Part shown: positions 6,919 to 14,945 of the stretch, piece after piece
How positions within the stretch are numbered: the first letter of the stretch is position 1
How the letters are laid out: every line of letters begins with the position of its first letter
Origin: Ktedonospora formicarum
Lineage (GTDB): Bacteria; Chloroflexota; Ktedonobacteria; Ktedonobacterales; Ktedonobacteraceae
Reading direction: 5' to 3'
Assembly: GCF_016587355.1 (NCBI RefSeq)
Contig: NZ_BNJF01000002.1
Span: forward strand, 372,001-436,000
DNA length: 64,000 bases
Position numbers and translations under genes: made by a program
The notes under the pieces: model-generated
What the model was told of the DNA's origin: nothing
Database searches by the model: none
The model's input: only the letters and a program-made list of their open reading frames with translations

Positions 6919-8148
6919 ATGACATATAAGCCAGTTCAACCACATACAAAAGCAGAGGCAGAATTGGCCTTTGCATTAGGGATAAAAAATCACATCATAG
7001 ATGCCCTTCTTGGTGTGACCTACTACGAGGAAGATTGGCGTTGGGTCCAAAATGCCTGCCTGGCCTTGCTTGATGACCCAGACCATCATATTCAATGGGT
7101 GGCAATCCAATGTCTGGGGCACCTTGCAACTTTTCATCACACCCTTGACCTCCCAATCGTACTTTCTGCGCTCGGGGCACGCACCTCTGATCCATGTTTG
7201 GCAGCTGCGTTAAATGATGCGTTTGATGATATCGCCACAGGAATTAACGATACATCGTATTTTGAGGAACACTGGGATGAGCTACCACGACAAATTAAAG
7301 AGGGGTTGATAGAAGGAGGAATTTTTAATAGCTTGGGAAAACATGTCAGCAAAAGGAACTTCGTCTCTGACCGCGAAGGAATGATACCAGAACACGGATC
7401 GCGTGATCACACATTGGTGGAACGGCTCAAGTATCACTCTGAAGTCTCTCCCTCACATGACTGGAACGAATATTATGATGAACAAGGGAACCTATTGCGT
7501 CTGAGTCTTGCGGAACTGGGTCTGACACATTGCCCTCCTGAGCTCTGGCAGTTGACATCTCTACTCGATCTCGATCTAAACGAGAATCAACTCAGCAGCT
7601 TACCTGTCGAACTTGGTCGACTGATCAATCTGGAAAGCCTTGGGCTGAGTGAGAATCGGTTCACCCATCTGCCTCCTGTATTGGGGGAGCTCATACATCT
7701 CCAAGAGCTCTACCTCGATACAAATCGACTACAGAATATCCCAACCTTCATTGGGCGCCTTTCCAATCTCCATACGCTGTGTGTAGACAAGAACCAACTG
7801 AGTAGCCTTCCCGCCGAACTAGGAGAGCTTCCCAACCTGGTCACACTATATCTTCATATAAATCAGCTTGGTAGCCTTCCTGCTGAAATAGGGAAGCTTC
7901 TCAATCTGAGAACACTCTTTTTGCAAGAGAACCAGCTTAGGAATGTACCTGCTGAACTTGGGCAACTTGTCAATCTGACATGGCTAAGTTTAGATGGGAA
8001 TCGCTTACGTAGTTTGCCTGCCCAATTAGGGCAACTTATCAATCTCCACACACTTAGTCTGAGCCAGAATCCTCAGCTCCAGATTCCTCCTCCAGAAATT
8101 GTTCAGCAAGGAGTACCAGCTATTCTGGCCTATCTGCAAACATTGTGA
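6919..8148 (+). CDS. Leucine-rich-repeat protein with helical N-terminal domain
   Basis: About 409 residues. The N-terminal 150 residues are helical and HEAT-like (LGVTYYEEDWRWVQNACLAL, HHIQWVAIQCLGHLA), resembling small HEAT-repeat proteins. From about residue 190 there are roughly nine 23-residue leucine-rich repeats of the L-x-x-L-x-L-x-x-N-x-L-x-x-LP type. The last repeat ends in IPPPEIVQQGVPAILAYLQTL, the boundary phrase that in Roc-COR (ROCO) proteins leads into the Roc GTPase, but here the gene stops and nothing like Roc follows. The ATG at 6919 is chosen because the frame upstream (TTG 6898) lacks support. No signal peptide, so likely cytoplasmic and a protein-interaction module. Confidence 0.8.
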   Translation: MTYKPVQPHTKAEAELAFALGIKNHIIDALLGVTYYEEDWRWVQNACLALLDDPDHHIQWVAIQCLGHLATFHHTLDLPIVLSALGARTSDPCLAAALNDAFDDIATGINDTSYFEEHWDELPRQIKEGLIEGGIFNSLGKHVSKRNFVSDREGMIPEHGSRDHTLVERLKYHSEVSPSHDWNEYYDEQGNLLRLSLAELGLTHCPPELWQLTSLLDLDLNENQLSSLPVELGRLINLESLGLSENRFTHLPPVLGELIHLQELYLDTNRLQNIPTFIGRLSNLHTLCVDKNQLSSLPAELGELPNLVTLYLHINQLGSLPAEIGKLLNLRTLFLQENQLRNVPAELGQLVNLTWLSLDGNRLRSLPAQLGQLINLHTLSLSQNPQLQIPPPEIVQQGVPAILAYLQTL

Positions 8149-8231
8149 GAAATCGAGAGATCTTTTTCAACAGGATTACCGGGAAATCATCGCTGCTCAT
8201 GCAGGCAAAGCACCATTGGTATGAGAAAATA

Positions 8232-8291
8232 TTGATTGTTTGATTGCGTGTTGGGTATACTCGTTATCATAGAGAGTAGAACATATGTTCT
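8232..8291 (+). promoter_or_regulatory. SOS-regulated promoter of umuDC (LexA box)
   Basis: TTGATT (8232-8237) and TATACT (8256-8261) form a promoter with an 18-bp spacer. Downstream at 8278-8291 lies AGAACATATGTTCT, a perfect palindrome containing GAAC-N4-GTTC, the LexA/DinR box of Gram-positive-type SOS systems. Its position just after the start site would let LexA block the umuDC transcript. The box is 98 bp before the umuD start. Confidence 0.82.
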
Positions 8292-8389
8292 CACGGTAAT
8301 GGAGCCATACTAGAGCAAAGCAACTCAGCTATGGAACTATGAGTGGTTGAGAGACTGAGCCTGCCAATTACAGAGGAGGAAAGCGTGGA

Positions 8390-8830
8390 GTGTTGTGTCT
8401 CTATATAGGAGAAGTAGGAGGGGGGTTCCCCTCACCCGCCGAAGGATGGCGCGAGCGAGCACTTGATATTCATGATCTGCTGCAAGAACATCGGGAAGCA
8501 ACTTTCTATATGGTAGTCCGGGGCGACTCAATGCAAGGGGCTGGCATCATCGATGGCGATCTTGTAGTCGTAGATCGTGCGCTGAAGGCGCATCACGAGA
8601 GCATCATTATTGCCCTGGTCAATGATGGTTTTCTGGTCAAGCGCTACACACAACAGAAGGATGGAACAGTGATCCTGTGCTCCGCCCACCCGCGCTTTCC
8701 GCCACTGCCCATTACCCCACAAATGACCTTTGAGGTCTGGGGTGTGGTGACCTATGTAGTAAGAAGTCTGCGCCCTGGGGTCTCTTTGCGAGCACGGCTC
8801 CGAGGATGGATACGACGAGGGGAGCTATGA
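8390..8830 (+). CDS. umuD: UmuD-like S24 peptidase, SOS mutagenesis subunit
   Basis: 146 residues, the normal UmuD length. The self-cleavage region reads VGGGFPSPAEGWRERALD, where E. coli UmuD has Cys-Gly before FPSPA; here the scissile pair is Gly-Gly. The catalytic serine is in VVRGDSMQGAGI and the lysine in GFLVKRY. Cleaved UmuD forms the accessory dimer of DNA polymerase V. The GTG at 8390 is used, with AGGAGG ten bases upstream. The stop overlaps the umuC start (ATGA), and a LexA box lies upstream, so this is a classical damage-induced umuDC operon. Confidence 0.92.
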   Translation: MLCLYIGEVGGGFPSPAEGWRERALDIHDLLQEHREATFYMVVRGDSMQGAGIIDGDLVVVDRALKAHHESIIIALVNDGFLVKRYTQQKDGTVILCSAHPRFPPLPITPQMTFEVWGVVTYVVRSLRPGVSLRARLRGWIRRGEL

Positions 8831-10113
8831 AACCACACGTCTTTGCGCTGGTGGACTGCAACAATTTCTATGTCTCCTGTGAACGGGTCTTTTTTGCGGA
8901 GATTCGCCAGCACCCCGTTATCGTCCTCTCCAATAACGATTCGTGCGTTGTGGCACGGAGTAATGAAGCCAAAGCGTTAGGGATTGCCATGGGTATGCCT
9001 CTCTTTAAGTGCCAACGCGTTGTCAAACAGCATCACGTGGCAGTCTTTTCTTCCAATTACGCGCTCTATCAAGACATGTCTGACCGAATCATGGCGGTCT
9101 TGTCGCGGTTCACCTCAGCTTTAGAAATATACTCGATTGATGAGGCATGGCTGGATCTAAGCCATGTACCTGCGGCACAGTGTGAAATCTATGGACAAGA
9201 GATTCGTCGTTGTGTGTTGCAAGAAACCGGTATTCCCATCTCGGTAGGCATAGCCTCAACCAAGGTCTTGAGCAAGATCGCGTGCGAGTTGGTTAAGCGG
9301 CATTCTATCTTTCAAGGCGTGCTCAATCTCTTTGCCTGGTCCGAGGAGGAAGTTGACGCTTGGTTGACAGGCATTGCCGTTGAGGATGTGTGGGGCATTG
9401 GAAAGCAGTTAGCTACGAAATTGCGTCCAGCGGGTATCGTTTCTGCACACACCTTGAAGCAATCCAATCATGTCTGGATACGGCACTATTTGAACGTCGC
9501 AGCTCAGCGAGCAACGCTCGAATTGCAAGGAATCAGTTGTCTGCCTTTGGAAACCAGGAAGAAGCCTCGGCAGGGCATCATGGTCTCACGGACCTTTGGA
9601 CGCATTATTGAAGACCTTCACGAACTCGAAGAAGCGATAGCAACCTATGCGGTAAGCGCCGTCGAAAAAGTACGACGCCAACGGTCGCTGGCAAGGCAGG
9701 TGAGTATTTTCATTCATACCAACCCTTTTGATCGACGGGTCCCGCAATATGCCAGAAGCACCACAGCGACCTTGCCCGTTGCCAGTGCGTTTACGCCCGA
9801 TATTCTGGATCTGGCAATAGCGTTGCTACACACTATCTATGCCCCTGGATATCACTATAAGAAGGCTGGCATCTTTTTGTCCGAATTTCAGACCCAGGAG
9901 ATGCTCCAGACAGACCTGTTTGGCATCTTTTCGCTGGAACGATATATGATACAGGAACGATTGATGCATGTGGTAGATGAAGTCAATGGCACCTGGGGCC
10001 GCCATACGCTGTGCTTTGGAACCCAAGGCATGAAGCGATCCTGGTCGATACGACAAATGAGGCGCTCTCAACGCTACACCACCCGCTGGAACGAGATCTT
10101 GACGGTCTCATAA
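8827..10113 (+). CDS. umuC: UmuC-like Y-family DNA polymerase
   Basis: 428 residues, full length for UmuC. It begins with FALVDCNNFYVSCERVF (first catalytic Asp), has the second catalytic pair in YSIDEAWLDL, SVGIASTKVLSKIA in the palm, a helix-hairpin-helix (EDVWGIGKQLATKLRPAGI), a little-finger domain and the UmuC C-terminal signature (ARSTTATLP, GYHYKKAGIFL). With UmuD' it carries out error-prone translesion synthesis. Start ATG at 8827 overlaps the umuD stop; an in-frame ATG at 8806 lies inside umuD and is less likely. Confidence 0.95.
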   Translation: MKPHVFALVDCNNFYVSCERVFFAEIRQHPVIVLSNNDSCVVARSNEAKALGIAMGMPLFKCQRVVKQHHVAVFSSNYALYQDMSDRIMAVLSRFTSALEIYSIDEAWLDLSHVPAAQCEIYGQEIRRCVLQETGIPISVGIASTKVLSKIACELVKRHSIFQGVLNLFAWSEEEVDAWLTGIAVEDVWGIGKQLATKLRPAGIVSAHTLKQSNHVWIRHYLNVAAQRATLELQGISCLPLETRKKPRQGIMVSRTFGRIIEDLHELEEAIATYAVSAVEKVRRQRSLARQVSIFIHTNPFDRRVPQYARSTTATLPVASAFTPDILDLAIALLHTIYAPGYHYKKAGIFLSEFQTQEMLQTDLFGIFSLERYMIQERLMHVVDEVNGTWGRHTLCFGTQGMKRSWSIRQMRRSQRYTTRWNEILTVS

Positions 10114-10132
10114 TGATGAAAGTGAGCAAGAG

Positions 10133-10291
10133 ATGAAACAGATATTTCTGAAGAAAACTGGAGTGAATGTAAGTGCGCTCTGCCTGGGCTGCATGTTCTT
10201 TGGCACACCGATCCCAGAAGAAACGGCCTATCAGCTAGCAGATCACTATTTCGAGGCAGGTGGACGACTTTTCGATACCGCGAACAATTAA
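10133..10291 (+). pseudogene. N-terminal fragment of an aldo/keto reductase gene
   Basis: 52 codons reading VSALCLGCMFFGT, AYQLADHYFEAGG and RLFDTANN before a TAA. This is the first beta-alpha unit of an aldo/keto reductase, including the start of the DTAxxY catalytic motif, but the Tyr, the Lys and the rest of the barrel are absent and I see no continuation downstream. A truncated relic, 20 bp after umuC. Confidence 0.7.
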
Positions 10292-10380
10292 ATTCTTCAC
10301 ATGGGTTCAGACGTTACCGGGGCGATCTTGCCCCAGTACATCTTACGCTGAATGATCAATCGGCCTCTTGGAGGATGAAT

Positions 10381-10851
10381 ATGAATAGCCTTATCGAGCA
10401 TGAGCTTCCGGGAATACACGACCTGCGTGACCAACTGATGGGCATGATCTCTGACCAGGATTTGGCCTACAAGCTCCCCGGATCTAACCCAACTTTCGGC
10501 GAATTGTGCGAGGAAATGGCACACATCCAGCAGGTGTATATCCATTCTTTCAAGACATTTAAGCAGGATTGGGGATACCGCGATTCTCAGGTGGAAGAGA
10601 CAAACAGTGTGGCGAAACTCACTGCCTGGTACAAAAAGCTGGACGCAGAACTGGCCGAGGCATTGAGTGAATTATCAGAAGATGACATTCACAACAAGCA
10701 GATTGACCGGGGACACGGGTTCACCCCATCCCTTTACGTCCAGTTCCTGATATACCACGAGGCGCTCCTGATCTTCTACGCGAAAGCCAGTGTGTACCTG
10801 AAAGCGCTGGAAAAACCATACACTGACCAGTGGAAAGTCGGGATTGGGTAG
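10381..10851 (+). CDS. DinB-like four-helix-bundle protein
   Basis: 156 residues that look like the DinB/DUF1572 superfamily: a long first helix ending LRDQLMGMISDQDLAYKLPGSNPTFGELCEEMAHIQQVYIHSF, where the first metal-type His lies, and a later FLIYHEALLIFYAKASVYLKAL helix. The family contains metal-dependent thiol S-transferases and many members of unknown role; no reaction can be assigned. The ATG at 10381 lies seven bases after GGAGG, while the ATG at 10375 is too close to it. A strong hairpin terminator follows at 10967. Confidence 0.78.
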   Translation: MNSLIEHELPGIHDLRDQLMGMISDQDLAYKLPGSNPTFGELCEEMAHIQQVYIHSFKTFKQDWGYRDSQVEETNSVAKLTAWYKKLDAELAEALSELSEDDIHNKQIDRGHGFTPSLYVQFLIYHEALLIFYAKASVYLKALEKPYTDQWKVGIG

Positions 10852-10966
10852 CGGGAGATCGCCAGCGGAGGGGTGGTGAGTATACAGGGAAGAGCCAAAG
10901 GCAAAAGGTTTCTCACTGAGAGTGCTTCTCAACAAGGATCATTATAGGGGTATGAAGTATACAAGG

Positions 10967-11004
10967 CCAGGAGATTCAGTCAAGCGATACACTGAATCTC
11001 CTGG
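10967..11004 (+). terminator. Rho-independent terminator after the DinB-like gene
   Basis: CCAGGAGATTCAGT at 10967-10980 and its exact complement at 10991-11004 give a 14-bp perfect stem with a 10-base loop, followed by TTTGTT. Confidence 0.75.
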
Positions 11005-11138
11005 TTTGTTGGTAGTAGATTCGCAAGCAATCATTCTACGTGTTGCTTGTGTTAAATCAAGCAACATAAATACCTCAGTATAGTAACAGGCAGCCAGGGC
11101 AAAGACAAGAAGGCTAGGACCATTGTCTTTGCCTTCAC

Positions 11139-11450
11139 TTACAATGCCAAGGACCGGACGAACCCCACCATGAGGCTGTCGTGGTTTCCGTGACGCATGT
11201 ATCTCACGGCTATAAGACTCGTCCGTGACCCTGATAAAGAGCGTTTTCTATGACAGCACATTGCTCCGGTCAGGATGTACCGCTGGCCGTTCACTCGCAG
11301 AACCGACATCGGCGTACTGCGTATTTTGCCAGTCTTACGACCAGGGATCGAGAGAATATACATGGTACCGATGGACATTCCCAGACGATTGAGCAGGATG
11401 ATTAACTGGTTGGCTGGTTTAAGCCACCAGGGAAACGCCGAAGCCTTCAC
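11139..11450 (-). pseudogene. Truncated F420/nitroreductase-family protein
   Basis: The first 60 residues match the deazaflavin-dependent nitroreductase (DDN-like) family: PANQLIILLNRLGMSIGTMYILSIPGRKTGKIRSTPMSVLRVNGQRYILTG in normal order. After that the family's conserved segment (typically W-x-K-N-x-R-A) is replaced by unrelated residues up to the stop at 11139. No other frame restores it, so this looks like a 3' truncation or recombination rather than a simple frameshift. Translation would start at GTG 11450, with AAAGGAGGA just upstream. Probably non-functional. Confidence 0.6.
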
Positions 11451-11567
11451 GCTCCTCCTTTCTCACACGATCCCTCTCACTCTACCTAACGACGCACCAC
11501 TATATTGTGGTTGCCCCCCTTGACGCTCGACCAGAGTGGAAATAAATGGCCTGACATTATTGCTTTG

Positions 11568-11600
11568 AGCCATTACCAAATGGGGCATTTGGTAATGGCT
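11568..11600. repeat. 15-bp perfect inverted repeat
   Basis: AGCCATTACCAAATG (11568-11582) and its exact complement (11586-11600) are separated by GGG. There is no T-run on either side. It lies between the membrane-protein gene and the nitroreductase remnant, 118 bp before the latter's start, so it could be an operator or a strong mRNA hairpin. Confidence 0.7.
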
Positions 11601-11682
11601 TACGCGTTCAGGCACAACGGTTGACCAAGCAGCAGACTCGATGAACTTCAGCATTGCATACCACAAACTACGACTCGAATTG

Positions 11683-12258
11683 TTAATTCCGATTCGAGCC
11701 TGTGGCATTTGCGCGTCTAAACAACAATGCCGAACCGACCCACAACACAATGAAAAAACCATTCACCATCAAGATCTCGGACACAGAACTTCCAAGATAC
11801 CGATACATCCCGACGATTAGTGCAATCACAGTAACCAACACCTGAGCAAGCGCCGTCACAAATAACGCGAGTGTCATTCCACGGGACTGGAAGCGTGCGA
11901 TGAGGGAACCAATGATTCCGACGGCGAGCACTCCAATATACATCAGGTTCGCGAGTTCGCCCTCACTTCCAATGAGTCCAACGGCAAGGTTTGCCCAGAC
12001 GAGAAAGGATGCTGTCGCAAGCGCTAAGCCGAGGGCCAACCGATACACGATATTGCTCGCTTTTCTCGTTATCAGCTCATATGTGAGACCAGTGCCAATC
12101 AAGATAACACCTGCAACAGCAAAATCAACCGGGCCCCATGACACCTCATCAGTAAACAGCATTGCTACCAATGGCAGCAGCAATATGAGTGCAGTTACGA
12201 GCACAATGTAGATAATGTTTTTGTTTTGCATGATGATGCTAGCACTTCTTGCTTTCAT
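11683..12258 (-). CDS. Conserved multi-spanning membrane protein of unknown function
   Basis: 191 residues with about six hydrophobic segments. The pattern NIIYIVLVTALILLLPLVAM, then DFAVAGVILIGTGLTYEL, FLVWANLAVGLIGSE, NLMYIGVLAVGIIGSLIARF and GFFIVLWVGSALLFRRA is one I have seen in a widespread uncharacterised membrane family; no function is known to me. The ATG at 12258 is preceded by AGGGGAGAG; an in-frame ATG 17 codons upstream lacks a ribosome-binding site. It stands alone on the minus strand. Confidence 0.72.
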   Translation of the reverse strand: MKARSASIIMQNKNIIYIVLVTALILLLPLVAMLFTDEVSWGPVDFAVAGVILIGTGLTYELITRKASNIVYRLALGLALATASFLVWANLAVGLIGSEGELANLMYIGVLAVGIIGSLIARFQSRGMTLALFVTALAQVLVTVIALIVGMYRYLGSSVSEILMVNGFFIVLWVGSALLFRRANATGSNRN

Positions 12259-12551
12259 TGAGTCTCTCCCCTTCTGAGTCGCTACAATGTGATGAAACCA
12301 TACTTTCATCTACATCCGAATATTCTTACTTTCTGAGCAATAGGGCTACCAAGCTAAAACATTCTGATGTACATGCTAAAAGAGATAGGAAGAGGTTTCA
12401 ATGATCTAAGTACACAAATGCCGGAGTCCGAGTGCAACGAACGTGGTGTGTGAGTGTGCTTGTCATATTGCCACAAGTGTTGATAGTACTACCGCAATAC
12501 CATCAAATCTACCTCTGACATGCTTGGCACAGATCGTGGTGCATAAAAAGC

Positions 12552-12621
12552 AACCAACCTGAGCGAGTGGTCTAAGGGAGGGTTCTCTTCAATCCCTTCT
12601 ATAGCTCACTCAGGCTGGTTT
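12552..12621. terminator. Probable bidirectional terminator after the MFS gene
   Basis: AACCAaCCTGAGcGAG near 12552 pairs with CTCaCTCAGGcTGGTT ending at 12620, with one mismatch in each block. T-rich tracts follow on both strands (TTTTCTTC on plus, GCTTTTTATG on minus). The stop codon of the MFS gene lies inside the stem. The stretch from 12310 to 12550 shows no gene. Confidence 0.6.
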
Positions 12622-14118
12622 TCTTCTGATTGTTGCAAGTTTATCGCTTTTTTCAGGATGAAATTGACGTTTATTCCTGCGTGATAGGTACTGGTAATAC
12701 TGGTACAGATTGATTCTCCCCTCGCTAACACTTCTCCTCAACTTATTGGTGAGGAACAATGCTGGAAGAATACTGATGACCATAAAGATTAAACTCACGA
12801 TAAAGCTCATGTGATATGCGACGATGGTGTTAGAAAGTGAATGCGCGTTCCCGGTGAAGGAGTTTGCGACAACTGTGGCAAGAAGAGCTGAGCCAAAGGC
12901 CGCGCCGATATTTTGGACAATGCGGGTCACGACGCTGGCCTGGGGAACTTGTGGTTTCTGTAAGCCCACATAGGAATCGCTCATGACTGGGATGGTAAAA
13001 CCACCAACGCCCATGCCGCGCACGGCGAGAACAGTCCAAATCATCCAGGCCTCTGTTCCATTATCAAAGAATATAAATGGCAGAGTTCCCAATATTGTCA
13101 GGACGATGGAGGGAAGTACAACCCAACGTGCCCCGATCTTATCAGTCATTTGTCCAATCAACGGACGAGCAACCAGCATTCCCACACCCTGGGGGATCAA
13201 CCAGAGAGCCGATGTGATAACATCCAGGCTGCGTACATTTTGAAAGAACATTGGCAAGAGCAACATCGGTCCATTTGTCGCAAATCCCGCTAAAAACAAA
13301 GAGACAAACGCAGCGCTAAAATTTCTTGATTGAAACAAAGCGAGTGGAATCAATGCCTGGCCTCGCATTCTCCATGCATAGTTGATATAGGCCACAGCTG
13401 CCAGAACACCTGTAATAATTGCCAGAATACCGGTCATCAGGCCATCTGCCCTTCCAACTTCTATTATCCCATAGATACAGAAGCCAGAAACTACAGCTAG
13501 CAACAGGACGCCAAGCCAATCGAGCTTTGCGTATTTGTTCGATGCCTCAAAAGCAGGGAGTTTCCATTGTATCAAGCATAATGCAATCGCCCCGACTGGC
13601 AGGTTGACAAAAAACAGCCAGTTCCAATTCAGGTATTGCAATATCAAACCGCCGATAACCGGCCCTAAAATAGGGCCCAGAACTATCGGTATACCCACAA
13701 TGGACATCAAACGTCCAATATGATCACCCCCTGCCAACTGGACAAGCAAGGTGGTTAAGGTAGGAATCATCAGGCCTGAGGCAAACCCCTGCAATAAGCG
13801 AAAGGCAATTAAACTGGGTATATTCCAGGACAGGCCGGAAAGCAAAGAGCTGAGCAAAAACACCCCCAACGCGCTCATGAAAATCTTCTTCCCATCAAAC
13901 TTCTGGATCAGCCAGCCGGAAAACGGCACGGCAATCCCTAGAGCCAGCGTATAACCTGTAACTACCCATTGTGTCGTTGCGAGCGTAGCGGAAAAGGTTT
14001 TAGCCAGGTCGTTGATTGCAATATTGATGATAGTAGCGTCCAACATTGGTGGGAGTGCTCCAAGCACGGCCACCAGAGCAATGATGATGATATCCTTCGA
14101 GATCTTTTCCTCTGACAT
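12610..14118 (-). CDS. MFS multidrug efflux transporter, DHA2 (EmrB/QacA) type
   Basis: 502 residues with about 14 hydrophobic helices. Motif D1-like LDATIINIAINDLAKTF is in the first helix, the motif C antiporter signature GPILGPVIGGLIL is near residue 150, and the helix 3-4 region has FRLLQGFASGLMIP. These identify a proton-driven drug exporter of the EmrB/QacA branch; the substrate cannot be told. The ATG at 14118 follows AAAGGTG. It is divergent from a TetR-type gene with a repeat-rich 130-bp intergenic region, so substrate-induced derepression is likely. Confidence 0.93.
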   Translation of the reverse strand: MSEEKISKDIIIIALVAVLGALPPMLDATIINIAINDLAKTFSATLATTQWVVTGYTLALGIAVPFSGWLIQKFDGKKIFMSALGVFLLSSLLSGLSWNIPSLIAFRLLQGFASGLMIPTLTTLLVQLAGGDHIGRLMSIVGIPIVLGPILGPVIGGLILQYLNWNWLFFVNLPVGAIALCLIQWKLPAFEASNKYAKLDWLGVLLLAVVSGFCIYGIIEVGRADGLMTGILAIITGVLAAVAYINYAWRMRGQALIPLALFQSRNFSAAFVSLFLAGFATNGPMLLLPMFFQNVRSLDVITSALWLIPQGVGMLVARPLIGQMTDKIGARWVVLPSIVLTILGTLPFIFFDNGTEAWMIWTVLAVRGMGVGGFTIPVMSDSYVGLQKPQVPQASVVTRIVQNIGAAFGSALLATVVANSFTGNAHSLSNTIVAYHMSFIVSLIFMVISILPALFLTNKLRRSVSEGRINLYQYYQYLSRRNKRQFHPEKSDKLATIRRKPA

Positions 14119-14135
14119 TTTTCACCTTTCTTAGG

Positions 14136-14216
14136 GTACATAGTGTATCTTATCTAGGGAAAAGTATACCATCTTTTGAAATAAAGTACAATGTGTATCT
14201 AAAAATATGGTATACT
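14136..14216. promoter_or_regulatory. Divergent promoters and paired operators between MFS and tetR
   Basis: Each direction has the extended -10 element TGGTATACT: plus strand at 14208-14216, minus strand at 14171-14163, the two being halves of a 10-bp inverted repeat ATGGTATACT. A 17-bp direct repeat (14 of 17 identical), GTACATAGTGTATCTTA at 14136 and GTACAATGTGTATCTAA at 14186, recurs exactly 50 bp apart, on the same face of the helix. One copy covers the minus-strand leader, the other the -35 region. These are likely TetR operators. Confidence 0.6.
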
Positions 14217-14251
14217 CATGGCAGAGACTTTATAAAAGAGGCGGGTTTGTT

Positions 14252-14922
14252 ATGCAAAGAGAGAGAGAGCACAGAAGCAGCCACAGACGTGGGGGTTCCC
14301 AGAGCGAAAATAGTTATCAAGCAACGATGCGAGGAAGCAGACGTAGACGTGGAGATGTATTAACCGAAAGTATTTATCAAGCGACAGTGGAAGTTTTAAA
14401 GGAAGATGGTTATGTCAATCTCACGTTTCAAAAAATTGCCCATATGACCAGAACAAGCCGTACTGTGCTCTACCGTCGCTGGGAAGTCATTTTGCCCTTA
14501 TCCATGAAATCATGGAGTATAAAACACATAAAGCGCTTGATGGGGAACTCATCGATCAAATTACAGATACAGGGAGCCTGCGCGGAGACTTACTACGTTT
14601 ATTGACGCTTTATCAAAGCGTGTATATAGAGGTAGGTCCAGAGATTATGAACGCAGTTTTGTTTGAAATGAGCCAGCAAGGTGAAGAAATACAGAACCAT
14701 CGAAAATATGCGCTAGAGAAAAACGCCTTAACGATGAGAAAAATAATAGCCTTTGCGCAAGCTCGTGGTGAAAAAATCAGGAAGATCAGTCCTCTCACCC
14801 TGACCTTGCCATTTGATTTAATACGTATAGAGAATATTTTGCATCAAACCACGATGGATGCCAGACACCTGGAACATCTGGTGGATGAAATCTTGCTCCC
14901 AGTCTATCAAGCAATCTCCTGA
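14252..14922 (+). pseudogene. TetR family regulator, frameshifted
   Basis: The N-terminal frame carries the TetR helix-turn-helix: SIYQATVEVLKEDGYVNLTFQKIA then TSRTVLYRRW. One base short in the GGG run at 14481-14483 throws it out of frame. Restoring a G gives YRRWGSHFALIHEIMEYKTH and continues through the ligand-binding domain (GSLRGDLLRLLTLYQSVY to VDEILLPVYQAI), about 223 residues in all, a normal TetR length. It is divergent from the MFS pump and presumably its repressor. The N-terminus contains an imperfect 20-residue tandem duplication ending in ENSYQAT and ESIYQAT (DNA 14273-14392), so the native start could be the ATG at 14327. Confidence 0.8.
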
Positions 14923-14945
14923 ACATAAAGTTCATCATAAAGGCG

